Source: an uncultured Prevotellaceae bacterium (lineage in GTDB: Bacteria; Bacteroidota; Bacteroidia; Bacteroidales; Muribaculaceae). Taken from it: DNA of 64,000 nt. The position numbers and the translations under genes were made by a program. Position 1 is the first letter of the stretch. Every line of letters begins with the position of its first letter. Below are positions 42,440 to 50,964 of the stretch, one piece after another. The DNA is taken from positions 1 to 64,000 of the forward strand of contig ONGE01000020.1 of NCBI GenBank assembly GCA_900317325.1. Reading direction: 5' to 3'. Below the pieces are notes generated by a model. It worked only from the letters and a program-made list of their open reading frames with translations. It was not told the origin of the DNA and made no database searches.

Positions 42440-43582
42440 ATGCTTGAACGGATACTAAAATTAGAAGAGGTCAAAACAGATAGCCTATTCCTTTGGGGCT
42501 CAAGGCAGACGGGAAAAAGTACATTGTTGAAAATGCTTTTTCCTGACGCTCATGTATATGATTTGTTGAAGAGTGACGTGCGTATGGCGTTGCAACTGCG
42601 TCCATCGCAACTGCGCGAGGAATGCGAACTGCTTGACGATGGTGAATTGATTATCATTGATGAGGTGCAGAAGGTACCTGCTTTGCTTGACGAAGTACAC
42701 TGGCTTATTGAGAATAAAAAACAGAGGTTCATTTTAAGTGGCTCAAGTGCCCGTAAACTGCGACGCAGCGGAGCTAACCTCTTAGGCGGTCGCGCACTCA
42801 GGCAGACGCTCTTTCCGCTGGTGAGTGCCGAGGTTCCAGACTTTGACCTCAACCGTGCTCTGAACCATGGCATGTTGCCCAGCCACTACCTGATGGAGAA
42901 TCCCACCATGAGGGTTCAAGCCTACATTGGCGATTACCTGCAGCAAGAAATCGTCGAGGAGGCTATCGTTCGCCGCCTTGATGCTTTCACAAGATTCCTG
43001 CAAGTGGCGGCACTGAGCAACAGTGAGATTGTCAACTATACCAATATCGCCCAAGATTGCGGCGTCTCATCAAAAACGGTTAAGGAATACTTCTCCATTC
43101 TTGAAGAGACTATGCTGGGATTCTTCTTGCCTTCCTACACTAAGGTGGTAAAACGCAGGGTTATCCAGTCTCCTAAGTTTTACTACTTTGACGTTGCTAT
43201 ACCCAACCATCTACTTCACCGAATCCCTCTACAGCCAGGCACCGACGTTTATGGTCATGCACTTGAGCATCTTGTCATCCAAGAGTTGCGTGCCTTTATG
43301 TCTTACCGCCAGCCATTGAAATCACTTTCCTATTGGCACACGCTGGACAACAAATATGAGGTGGATGCTGTCCTCGGTGATGCAGAGGTTGCCATTGAAG
43401 TAAAATCTTCCAAGAATGTCGGTTCGCATGATACCAAAGGACTGAAAGCCTTCAGTGAAGAATATCCCGAAGCTAAGTTGTACCTTCTTTCGCTTGAAGA
43501 CCGGCCCCGCAAGTTCAATGGCGTGGAAGTATGGCCCGTTGAACAATTCTTTAAACGCCTTTGGTCCGGCAAGATTATTTGA
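42440..43582 (+). CDS. AAA-family ATPase with DUF4143 domain
   Basis: A 380-residue protein with Walker A GSRQTGKST (20-28), Walker B LIIIDEVQK, the LSGSSARKLRRSGANLLGGRA loop and a C-terminal DUF4143 domain with SILEETMLGFFLPSY and the nuclease-like VDAVLGDAEVAIEVKSSKN motif. Such proteins are frequent in Bacteroidetes mobile regions. The function is not established. ATG 42440 is chosen because the longer frame begins in the promoter element. The third comM remnant starts 15 bases past its stop. Confidence 0.9.
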   Translation: MLERILKLEEVKTDSLFLWGSRQTGKSTLLKMLFPDAHVYDLLKSDVRMALQLRPSQLREECELLDDGELIIIDEVQKVPALLDEVHWLIENKKQRFILSGSSARKLRRSGANLLGGRALRQTLFPLVSAEVPDFDLNRALNHGMLPSHYLMENPTMRVQAYIGDYLQQEIVEEAIVRRLDAFTRFLQVAALSNSEIVNYTNIAQDCGVSSKTVKEYFSILEETMLGFFLPSYTKVVKRRVIQSPKFYYFDVAIPNHLLHRIPLQPGTDVYGHALEHLVIQELRAFMSYRQPLKSLSYWHTLDNKYEVDAVLGDAEVAIEVKSSKNVGSHDTKGLKAFSEEYPEAKLYLLSLEDRPRKFNGVEVWPVEQFFKRLWSGKII

Positions 43583-43597
43583 CCGCAGCCTCTGGGG

Positions 43598-43702
43598 GTC
43601 GCCCGCACCATCGCCGACCTCGAAGGCCTGCGCCGACATCCTCGAGCACCACATGATAGCTCGACAGCTGCCTTAACGCAATCTCGACTGGCCAATTATT
43701 GG
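43598..43702 (+). pseudogene. Decayed comM 3' end, copy C
   Basis: Matches comM from GTCGCCCGCACCAT through GCCTGCGCCGACATCCTCGA to a disrupted end CTCGACTGGCCAATTATTGG. It includes an extra G that breaks the frame. It marks the right border of the accessory island. Confidence 0.75.
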
Positions 43703-43853
43703 CAGGTGTCAAGGTTGGGGGTGATGGAACGATTTTTGCAGTGTGTTAAGTAACATGGTGAATATAATGAGGTGTTGCATGATAGGGTTTAATAAGTGGT
43801 TCTGACCTTCAGGCAACATTGAAAACGGATTACAGGGACCTGGCAATAGTATT

Positions 43854-44537
43854 ATGAAACGAGAAGAAACATATATTCCTTACAAGGAAAGAACACCTAA
43901 GGAGTTGCGCCGGGACATCAATCTTAAGGCCGAGAAGCTGTTTCTCAAGAATGATAAGTATGGCCTGCTCTTTTTCGCTTTGGCTTTCTTTGGGCTCGTG
44001 GCTCTGCACTTGTACTGCACGACGAATGTGTATATGTGGCTAGGGTTCTTGGTGGAAGGATTCATCTTGGCTGGGGGCATATTTTTCTTCAAGACCTATT
44101 CTTCGAAGAATGATAAAATTCGCCAGGTCGTTTGGGCTGTGGCAATCTTCGTGTGCATAGTTCTAGAATGGCAAGAAAAGACGAATGTGAATTGGCTGTT
44201 AGGTGCCATTATGGTGGGGACAATCGTCGTGGTGATCGCTGTTTTCTTCAAAATCAATCAAAGAATGGTCAACGACATGAATCTCGCCCCAAACCCCAAG
44301 CGGCTTCTTCCTATTGCCAAGAGGCTGAAAAGAAGTTTCCAGTTAAGGAATTTCATTTGCCTTGCCCTGCTGTTGTGGCTTCCTTTCCTGACCATCGATG
44401 AGTTTCTTGATGGATGGGTGTTTGGATACTTGCTCATTTCATTTCTGGTCTGTGCTCTTTTCGGTAACCGGGATTTCTGGATTGATTCCTCATTTAATGA
44501 CGACTTGGACGAATTGGAGTACAGATTCGAAGAATGA
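43854..44537 (+). CDS. Membrane protein of unknown function
   Basis: A 227-residue protein with about six hydrophobic helices and a long cytoplasmic N-terminus (KREETYIPYKERTPKELRRD). It ends in an acidic tail (DDLDELEYRFEE). I do not recognise the family. Codon use is intermediate between the island and the chromosome. It is convergent with the acyl-CoA synthetase gene, sharing a terminator. Confidence 0.7.
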   Translation: MKREETYIPYKERTPKELRRDINLKAEKLFLKNDKYGLLFFALAFFGLVALHLYCTTNVYMWLGFLVEGFILAGGIFFFKTYSSKNDKIRQVVWAVAIFVCIVLEWQEKTNVNWLLGAIMVGTIVVVIAVFFKINQRMVNDMNLAPNPKRLLPIAKRLKRSFQLRNFICLALLLWLPFLTIDEFLDGWVFGYLLISFLVCALFGNRDFWIDSSFNDDLDELEYRFEE

Positions 44538-44579
44538 GTTCAGGGCTTAGGTTAGTTTGAATCAACCTAAGCCCTGAAC
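44538..44579. terminator. Bidirectional terminator
   Basis: A perfect 16-bp stem (GTTCAGGGCTTAGGTT / AACCTAAGCCCTGAAC) lies between convergent genes. Confidence 0.8.
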
Positions 44580-44597
44580 TATAAAACTTGAATTTCT

Positions 44598-46217
44598 TTA
44601 TTTGTAGAGGAAGCGTTTGATGGTCTTTTTGGGCGTTTTCTCGAAGGGTTTCTCCATCATTTCCACTTTGAAGATTTTGCTGTAGTTGGGCAGGGACTTG
44701 TTGGCGGTCTCACGGATGAGTGCGGGGATGGAGGCTTTGGTCGCCTCGTCCATATCCTCGGGCAGCTCGGAATATACCAGCGCCGTGATCTTGCCCTCGC
44801 GGTCCACAACAAGGCATTCCTCGACATACTGGCAATTGGCCAGCACGGCCTCTACCTCCTCGGGGTAAATGTTCTGGCCCGACGAGTTGAGGATCATCGA
44901 CTTGATGCGGCCGCGGATGAAGATGTTGCCCTTCTCGTCGATGATGCCCAAGTCACCGGTGCGGAACCAGCCATCCTCGGTGAAAGCGGCCTCAGTGGCC
45001 TCGGGATTCTTATAGTAGCCTGTCGTCAGGTTGCGGCCACGGGCCTGGATTTCGCCAGGGATGTGATGCGGATCTTCGGAGTCGATGCGGAGCTCATGAA
45101 CCGGCTTGCCGCACGAGCCCGGCACAAACTTCGTCCACCATTCATAGCCCAGCAGCGGACAGGCTTCGGTCATGCCGTAGCCCACGGTATAGGGCAGTCG
45201 CATCTTCTTGAAGCAGCGCTCGGCCTCGGGGTTCAACGCTGCACCACCCATGATGAAGCATCGCACACCACCACCGAAAGACTCGATCAACTTCTTGCGG
45301 GCAGCCCGATAGACCAATTTGTTCAGGCCGGGAATCGCCAATGCGGTTTTCGCCTTCTCCAACGCGGGCTTGATGGCATTGGCGTAGATTTTCTCCATGA
45401 CCAGCGGCACGGTGACCACCATATAGGGTTTGATGTCCTGCATCGCCTTGAGCAGCGTGGTGGGCGACGGCGTCTTGCCCAGGAAATACACGGTGACGCC
45501 ATCCACGTTGGGATGGATGAACTCAATGGCCAGGCCGTACATGTGGGCCAAGGGCAGCATCGAAACCACAGTCTCGCCGGGGCGGTTCGGGAAATGGGAG
45601 TTGGCGAAATCGTCGGTGTCCGACATGGCATTATAGGTGAGCATCACCCCCTTGGGGTTGCCCGTGGTGCCCGAGGTGTAATTGATGATGGCCAGGTCGT
45701 CGCCATTGTCGTCGGGGTAGGACACTTGCTCGGGGTACAAGCCATGAGGATACTGCTGCGCGAAAGCCTTCTTGCGGTTTTCCCAGCTATCGGCCACAGT
45801 CTTATCTTGGGACCAGAGCAGATTACCGTCCTTGAGATTGATGGCCGCCTTGAGGTTAGGCATCTCTTCGGGTTTCTGTTTTACCCAGATGTCATCATCA
45901 ACAAACAGCACGACACTGTCCGAGTGGTTCGTGAGGATAGATACCGTGTCAGGGTGAAAGTCAGCCAGGAGCGGCACGGCCACACAGCCATTGACATTGA
46001 TTCCCCAAAAGGTCATCGCCCACCGGGCACAATTGCGTCCGCACAGGGCGATTTTGTCTCCCTTGCCGATTCCTGCCGTGGAGAAAAAGATGCGGAACTG
46101 TTCAACGTTCGTGGCTAGATTAGCATAGGAAAACGTATCTCCATTATAATCACACAGGGCATTTTGGGTCCAATGCTTGCGTACTGTGTCTTCCAAATTC
46201 TTAAGATAGTGCCTCAT
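44598..46217 (-). CDS. AMP-dependent synthetase (long-chain acyl-CoA ligase type)
   Basis: A 539-residue adenylate-forming enzyme. It shows the P-loop NYTSGTTGNPKGVM, motif GYGMTEACPLLGYE, the adenylate-binding YYKNPEATEAAF, GWFRTGDLGIIDE and the late INS-GQNIYPEEVEAVL signature. It activates a carboxylic acid to acyl-CoA through acyl-AMP; chain length cannot be read. ATG 46217 is chosen. The gene has a promoter at 46265-46272 and stands alone. Confidence 0.93.
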   Translation of the reverse strand: MRHYLKNLEDTVRKHWTQNALCDYNGDTFSYANLATNVEQFRIFFSTAGIGKGDKIALCGRNCARWAMTFWGINVNGCVAVPLLADFHPDTVSILTNHSDSVVLFVDDDIWVKQKPEEMPNLKAAINLKDGNLLWSQDKTVADSWENRKKAFAQQYPHGLYPEQVSYPDDNGDDLAIINYTSGTTGNPKGVMLTYNAMSDTDDFANSHFPNRPGETVVSMLPLAHMYGLAIEFIHPNVDGVTVYFLGKTPSPTTLLKAMQDIKPYMVVTVPLVMEKIYANAIKPALEKAKTALAIPGLNKLVYRAARKKLIESFGGGVRCFIMGGAALNPEAERCFKKMRLPYTVGYGMTEACPLLGYEWWTKFVPGSCGKPVHELRIDSEDPHHIPGEIQARGRNLTTGYYKNPEATEAAFTEDGWFRTGDLGIIDEKGNIFIRGRIKSMILNSSGQNIYPEEVEAVLANCQYVEECLVVDREGKITALVYSELPEDMDEATKASIPALIRETANKSLPNYSKIFKVEMMEKPFEKTPKKTIKRFLYK

Positions 46218-46264
46218 ATTCTTCAAGTTATTTCAATTCTATATGCTAATTCATCTAATTATCA

Positions 46265-46272
46265 CAAAGGTA
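46265..46272 (-). promoter_or_regulatory. -7 promoter element (TACCTTTG on the reverse strand)
   Basis: Exact TAnnTTTG, leaving a leader of about 40 bases before ATG 46217. Confidence 0.65.
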
Positions 46273-46481
46273 CAACAAATCATTGAGAAAATGCTTATTA
46301 ATGACTGAAAAATTTGTATTTATAATAAGGATTGCATATCCCAGCCCTCTTGTCAGGGCCATAGAGAACCCTACCAGATGGCTTACACATCCACGACAAC
46401 CGGTTGCCCCGAGAAGTGCGTGACGCGACCGGTAGTGAGTTGATAATCGGGCGATAATTTGGCTAATTATGGAAAAACTTT

Positions 46482-46489
46482 TAACTTTG
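46482..46489 (+). promoter_or_regulatory. -7 promoter element (TAACTTTG)
   Basis: Exact TAnnTTTG with TTTG at 46458-46461, a 20-base gap. It leaves a leader of about 55 bases. Confidence 0.7.
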
Positions 46490-46551
46490 TGGCACTTTCC
46501 TAGTCTAAGGGATACAAAACGTGAGAAAAAATCAAACAAGGAGATAAGATT

Positions 46552-46983
46552 ATGAAACAGTTCAGATTATACATCATGGTCGCTGTGCTGGCTCTGGCTG
46601 GCATCATGACGACCGGAGCAAGCGCTCAAGTGCTGCGTGACGCCGACTTCAACAGCATCGGCCGCATCAACGGCAACGGCGTGGTGCGCAACCAGAGCAT
46701 GCACTCAATCGGGTCGTTCGATGCCGACGGCACCATCCGCACTGCCGACGGCAAGGCTGTGGGAGTGATCAAGCAGCTGGAAATCTTTGACACCGAGGGC
46801 GTTCGCATCGGCTACATCAACACCGACGGCACCGTGCGTGACGGCGAGAGCAACGTGCTGGGCTACATCAGCATCAACGACGGCAAGGTGACCGATGCCG
46901 AGAAAAAGACCATCGGTTTTGCCCGCGGAGTGAGGGTTGACTGGATTGCCTGCTACTACTTCTTCGGTTTCTTCGGGAAATAA
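46552..46983 (+). CDS. Small secreted repeat protein
   Basis: A 143-residue protein with a signal peptide (about 1-25, cleavage near ASAQ) and about four short repeats of the form G-x-I-x(2,3)-DG-x-V/I (for example IGRINGNGVV, IGSFDADGTI, IGYINTDGTV, LGYISINDGKV). It ends with the aromatic WIACYYFFGFFGK. The repeat suggests a small beta structure at the surface or in the periplasm. The family is not named by me. Confidence 0.75.
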   Translation: MKQFRLYIMVAVLALAGIMTTGASAQVLRDADFNSIGRINGNGVVRNQSMHSIGSFDADGTIRTADGKAVGVIKQLEIFDTEGVRIGYINTDGTVRDGESNVLGYISINDGKVTDAEKKTIGFARGVRVDWIACYYFFGFFGK

Positions 46984-47103
46984 CGACAATCGATAAGCAA
47001 TAAGGAAAACAACCGATACGATAAGCGCAATCATCCACCGCGAACGATTGTCTGGTTTTTATTGTATTTCGTGTCTTCCTTATTCATCTGTTGATGACGA
47101 TCA

Positions 47104-48213
47104 ATGAAGAAGATACTATTGACGACGGCTATTGCGCTGCTGGCAGCGGGTAGCCTTTTTGCACAAATGCCGACCGACTCGCTGTTGAGGCGCTATGCCG
47201 CAGGAATGCTCATGGTGGGCTTCAAGGGCGACAGCGTGACCGAGGACTGCGATGCGGCCCGCTATGTGCGCGACCTGAAGGTGGGCGCCATCGTGCTGTT
47301 TGACATCGATGTGACAGGAGACGCCACACTGGGGTCACGCAATATCACCAGCAAGGAACGCCTCAAGCGCATGACCGCCCAACTGCAAGCCTGGGCCGAC
47401 TATCCCCTGCTCATCGCCACCGACCAGGAAGGCGGCCGAGTAGCCCGTCTGAAGCCTCAATACGGCTTCCTGCCCACCGTGACAGCCGAGTACCTGGGCA
47501 CCGTGGACAATGAGGACACCACACGCCACTATGCCGCACAACTCGCCCGCGAGATGCGCGAGAGCGGCGTGAACGTGAATCTGGCACCCGTGGTCGATGT
47601 CTTGAACCACGACTGTGCTGCCGTGGGCCACTACAACCGCTGTTTTTCGACCGACCCGCAGGTCATCGCCCGTCATGCCAGCTGGTTCATCGACGAGTGT
47701 CACCGCGAGGGCGTGTTGTGCACACTCAAGCACTTCCCCGGCCACGGCAACGCCATCGACGACTCACACTACGGCTTTGTTGACGTGACCAACGGCTGGA
47801 CGCCCCAGGAGCTGGAGCCCTTCAGGATGCTGATTGATGCCGGCAAGGCCGACCTGATCATGACCGCCCACCTGTTCAATCGCAATATTGATGACGAGTA
47901 CCCCGCCACCCTGTCGGCCAAGACCATCAACGGCCTGTTGCGCAACGAGATGGGCTATGACGGCGTGGTAGTGACCGACGACCTGTACATGCAGGCCATC
48001 CGCAACAATTACAGCATTCCCACAGCACTGGAACTCGCCATCAATGCGGGAGCCGACCTCATCTGTGTGGGTAACAACATCAGCACCGGATTCGAGGCCG
48101 ACCGTCCTTTCAAACTTGTGGACATGATCGTCAACTCGGTCAAGGAGGGACGCATCCCCTGGGAACGGCTGCAAGAGTCGCACGACCGAGTGGCGAGGGT
48201 GTTTAGACGTTAG
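47104..48213 (+). CDS. Glycoside hydrolase family 3 protein (NagZ-like)
   Basis: A 369-residue exported enzyme with a signal peptide (about 1-20). The catalytic motifs of family 3 N-acetylglucosaminidases are present: ATDQEGGRVARL, NVNLAPVVDV, the KHFPGHGNAIDDSHYG loop with the catalytic Asp-His dyad, and the nucleophile aspartate in VVVTDDLYM. It likely removes GlcNAc from muropeptides. The next gene is an LD-carboxypeptidase, so the pair probably acts in cell-wall turnover. Confidence 0.92.
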   Translation: MKKILLTTAIALLAAGSLFAQMPTDSLLRRYAAGMLMVGFKGDSVTEDCDAARYVRDLKVGAIVLFDIDVTGDATLGSRNITSKERLKRMTAQLQAWADYPLLIATDQEGGRVARLKPQYGFLPTVTAEYLGTVDNEDTTRHYAAQLAREMRESGVNVNLAPVVDVLNHDCAAVGHYNRCFSTDPQVIARHASWFIDECHREGVLCTLKHFPGHGNAIDDSHYGFVDVTNGWTPQELEPFRMLIDAGKADLIMTAHLFNRNIDDEYPATLSAKTINGLLRNEMGYDGVVVTDDLYMQAIRNNYSIPTALELAINAGADLICVGNNISTGFEADRPFKLVDMIVNSVKEGRIPWERLQESHDRVARVFRR

Positions 48214-48258
48214 GAATTAGGAATTAGGAGTTAGAAATTAGACAATTAGACAATTAGA
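48210..48258. repeat. Period-7 tandem repeat in spacer
   Basis: Seven units: ttaggaa, ttaggaa, ttaggag, ttagaaa, ttagaca, attagac, aattaga. The first unit contains the stop codon of the GH3 gene; the last ends 3 bases before the next ATG. Confidence 0.88.
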
Positions 48259-48261
48259 GAT

Positions 48262-49299
48262 ATGAAAAGAATAGTCCTTACAACCTTGATTACAATCATG
48301 GCTACCGTTACTGCTATGGCATGCGGCAAGTGCCTCATCATGCCTGCCGCACTCAAGACCGGCGACAAAATCGCCATCATCATGCCTGCCGCACTCAAGA
48401 CCGGCGACAAAATCGCCATCATCTCGCCGGCCAGCACGCCTGGCGACCAGAATCCCCAACGTGCAGCCGCCACATTGCGTGCCTGGGGCTTTGAGCCTGT
48501 TATCGGCCAAAATGTACTCACCAAGTACCACAGCTATGCCGGCACCATCGAGGAGCGCTGCAGCGACCTGCGTTGGGCACTCAACGATCCTGACATCAAG
48601 GCCATCGTGTGCTCCCGCGGCGGCTATGGCTCAGCCATGCTGCTCGACCCGATGACCCATGAGGACTTCAAGCGTCACCCCAAGTGGATTGTGGGCTACA
48701 GCGATATTACCGCCCTGCACAGTGCGATGGTGTGCAGCGGCGTGATGAGTCTCCACGCCAACATGGGCGGCGCCCTGGGCGAGCGCGGAGCCACCGACAG
48801 CATCAACCTGATGCTGCTCAACGTGCTGACGGGCAAGCTGCCGTGCTACAGTGTTCCCGCCCATCCGTTGAACAAGATGGGTACGGCACGAGGCATCGTC
48901 ATCGGCGGCAACATGGCCGTGTTCACCAACATCGGCGGCAGTGCCGAATGGGACTTCCTGGACCGTGACAACATCAAGGGCAAGGACATCATCCTGTTCT
49001 TTGAAGACGTGAGCGAGAGCATGCCGCGCGTCAACAGCATGCTGCAGCAGCTGCGCCTCAAGGGCGTGCTTGACCAGGTCAAGGGCATCATCGTGGGCCG
49101 TTTCACCGAGTATGAGCCTCGCGACGGCTACACCGACATGAACGAGATGCTGAGCGAGACCTTGAACCGCTACAACATCCCCGTTTGCTACGACTTCCCC
49201 GCCAGCCACGACGAGAGCTGGAACTACCCCATGATCGAGGGCTGCCCAGCCACTCTCGAGGTCACCCCTGGTGGGGTCACCCTGCAATTCGGCGAATAA
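48262..49299 (+). CDS. LD-carboxypeptidase (LdcA family) with duplicated N-terminal segment
   Basis: A 345-residue peptidase of family S66 with a signal-like N-terminus. The nucleophile motif GYSDITALH (serine), SRGGYGSAML and the FEDVSES and PASHDESWNYPM segments carrying the remaining catalytic residues are present. It cleaves the LD bond between meso-diaminopimelate and terminal D-Ala in tetrapeptides. The first strand of the fold is duplicated: MPAALKTGDKIAII appears twice in tandem because of a 42-bp duplication at 48336-48419. Confidence 0.9.
   Translation: MKRIVLTTLITIMATVTAMACGKCLIMPAALKTGDKIAIIMPAALKTGDKIAIISPASTPGDQNPQRAAATLRAWGFEPVIGQNVLTKYHSYAGTIEERCSDLRWALNDPDIKAIVCSRGGYGSAMLLDPMTHEDFKRHPKWIVGYSDITALHSAMVCSGVMSLHANMGGALGERGATDSINLMLLNVLTGKLPCYSVPAHPLNKMGTARGIVIGGNMAVFTNIGGSAEWDFLDRDNIKGKDIILFFEDVSESMPRVNSMLQQLRLKGVLDQVKGIIVGRFTEYEPRDGYTDMNEMLSETLNRYNIPVCYDFPASHDESWNYPMIEGCPATLEVTPGGVTLQFGE
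48336..48419. repeat. 42-bp perfect tandem duplication inside the LD-carboxypeptidase gene
   Basis: Two adjacent identical copies (48336-48377 and 48378-48419), in frame, adding 14 residues. Confidence 0.92.
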
Positions 49300-49311
49300 G
49301 GGCAATAAAGT

Positions 49312-49347
49312 CTTTAAGGACTTTAAGGACCTTAAGGACCTTAAGGT
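49312..49347. repeat. Period-9 tandem repeat in spacer
   Basis: Four units: ctttaagga, ctttaagga, ccttaagga, ccttaaggt. Confidence 0.85.
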
Positions 49348-49377
49348 CTTAGAAAAACAACAAAAACTATAACTGCT

Positions 49378-49920
49378 ATGACCAGGACAGACAAACTGTT
49401 GATTCTCGGCATCGTGGCGGTGCTGGCGTTAGTCGGCATCCACGCTTTCTTGTCGGTGGACTTTGTGAAAAATGGCCGCAAAGTCATCTCTCGCGTGGAA
49501 CTCAAGAATCTGGACCCAGCCAACAACGGCATCAACATCGAGGTGACCCAACCATGGATCAATCGCAACAAGGAGCTGGCCTTTAACGTGGGCGAGCCCG
49601 ACGAGCGCGACTTCGACCGCTTCGACGTCACACGTTGCCTGCTGCAATGCGCCCAGCAGCTGGGCGACCGCGACTTCAGCCGCATCTACCTGTGCAACAA
49701 GGGCAACCGCCTGTACTACATCATGGCGGCCGACTTCAAGCAGTTGGGTGAGCAATACCAGACCGGTCAGACACTGAACACCATCAGCCTGTATGTGAAC
49801 CTGCCGCAGGTGGCCTACACCCTCAACGACAGCCTCGCCTTTCCCGCGCACGACGGCGTGCTGGGCAGCCTGTCGGATGCCCAGGACTGGAATACCATGA
49901 TGTCCAATCTGCTGAAATAA
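49378..49920 (+). CDS. Hypothetical protein with N-terminal membrane anchor
   Basis: A 180-residue protein with one hydrophobic segment at about 6-26 (KLLILGIVAVLALVGIHAFL), basic residues before it, and a soluble alpha/beta domain after it. The family is unknown to me. It ends 8 bases before the nadK end on the opposite strand, so the two genes are convergent. Confidence 0.65.
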   Translation: MTRTDKLLILGIVAVLALVGIHAFLSVDFVKNGRKVISRVELKNLDPANNGINIEVTQPWINRNKELAFNVGEPDERDFDRFDVTRCLLQCAQQLGDRDFSRIYLCNKGNRLYYIMAADFKQLGEQYQTGQTLNTISLYVNLPQVAYTLNDSLAFPAHDGVLGSLSDAQDWNTMMSNLLK

Positions 49921-49928
49921 AAAACTGC

Positions 49929-50804
49929 TTATTGCTGGCCCTGCTGACCTGTACCCCACAGGAGTTTCTGTCGCAGGGTGCTGGCAAAGTTGTTGCCCTG
50001 GAGCTGCACCACACGGGCACAATAGGAAGCCCGCTTGATGGTCAAGGTGGAGCCCGTGGGACATAACGTCACCTCGCCGTCGATACTCACCTCGTAGTGG
50101 GTGGCACGCGAATGTGTCCTCACCTCAATCTCGCTGTCGTCACGCACCACCAGGGGGCGCATCGTCAACGAGTGCGGCGAGATGGGCGACAGTACCAAGC
50201 ACGAGGTTGTGGGTTCCAGGATGGGTCCGCCAACGCTCATATTGTAAGCCGTCGAGCCTGTCGGCGTGCTCACGATAAGGCCGTCGCCGCGATAGGTAGT
50301 GAGTTCACGGCCGCGCAGTGTGGTCTCCATGTCGAGCATCGACGAGGTCTCGTGCCTCAAGATGGCCACCTCGTTCAAGGCCCAAGGGTGCGATATATCG
50401 GTGGCATCGCAACTCACCTGCAGCATCGTACGCTCCTCGATACGGTAGTTTCCTGCCAGCACATCGTCAATCACGTTGCCGCGCCTGTCAAGGTTACCCG
50501 CGGTAAGATAGCCCAGATGCCCCAAGTTGATGCCCAGGATGGGCATTCCTTGTCTCGATACCCACATCACCGTGGTCAGGAACGTACCGTCACCGCCCAG
50601 CGACAGCGCCATATCGGCATCAGGCACTTCGCTGGCATCGAACGCTGCCAAATCCAATGCCTCTTGTCCGGCCGAAAGGTAGTCGTAAAACTCACGCTCG
50701 ACGGCAACCTCCACGCCACGCGCCTGCAAGTGCTCGATAAGTCCCAGCACATCGGTGACATCACCCCTCTGATAGGAATTCCCGAATATCACAACTCTTT
50801 TCAT
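49929..50804 (-). CDS. nadK: NAD kinase
   Basis: A 291-residue enzyme that phosphorylates NAD+ to NADP+. It shows the GGDGT motif in LSLGGDGTFLTTV, the NLGHLGYLT strand, the NE-motif in LNEVAILR and the glycine-rich DGLIVSTPTGSTAYNMSVGG signature. I choose ATG 50804 because the longer frame begins upstream of the promoter element at 50810-50817, which nearly touches this ATG. The gene is convergent with the unknown anchored protein. Confidence 0.95.
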   Translation of the reverse strand: MKRVVIFGNSYQRGDVTDVLGLIEHLQARGVEVAVEREFYDYLSAGQEALDLAAFDASEVPDADMALSLGGDGTFLTTVMWVSRQGMPILGINLGHLGYLTAGNLDRRGNVIDDVLAGNYRIEERTMLQVSCDATDISHPWALNEVAILRHETSSMLDMETTLRGRELTTYRGDGLIVSTPTGSTAYNMSVGGPILEPTTSCLVLSPISPHSLTMRPLVVRDDSEIEVRTHSRATHYEVSIDGEVTLCPTGSTLTIKRASYCARVVQLQGNNFASTLRQKLLWGTGQQGQQ

Positions 50805-50809
50805 GGTGG

Positions 50810-50817
50810 CAAAATTA
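50810..50817 (-). promoter_or_regulatory. -7 promoter element (TAATTTTG on the reverse strand) almost touching the nadK start
   Basis: Exact TAnnTTTG with TTG at 50838-50840 (20-base gap). Only 5 bases separate it from the nadK ATG, so the mRNA should be leaderless. Confidence 0.65.
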
Positions 50818-50934
50818 GTGCAAGGTGAGAGAAATGCCAAATTTATTTGGTAATTTCCGAACCGCAGCCTAATTATACAAAAAGGCAACAACAGTTTTTG
50901 CGTTCACATAGACACACAATCCGAAAAAAACATC

Positions 50935-50942
50935 TAAATTTG
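50935..50942 (+). promoter_or_regulatory. -7 promoter element (TAAATTTG)
   Basis: Exact TAnnTTTG, 22 bases before the ATG of the PhzF gene. Confidence 0.65.
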
Positions 50943-50964
50943 TGACAACAAAAAAGTTAACTAT

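Larger units (their letters stand above)
46218..46551. other. Divergent promoter region
   Basis: Holds the promoter of the synthetase (reverse) and of the secreted repeat protein (forward) at either end. The middle shows no gene; a reverse-strand frame from 46255 to 46539 crosses both promoters and is not convincing. Confidence 0.5.

Noticed and set aside
46255-46539. Reverse-strand open frame of 94 codons
   Set aside because: It covers two divergent promoters and its protein has no coherent pattern.
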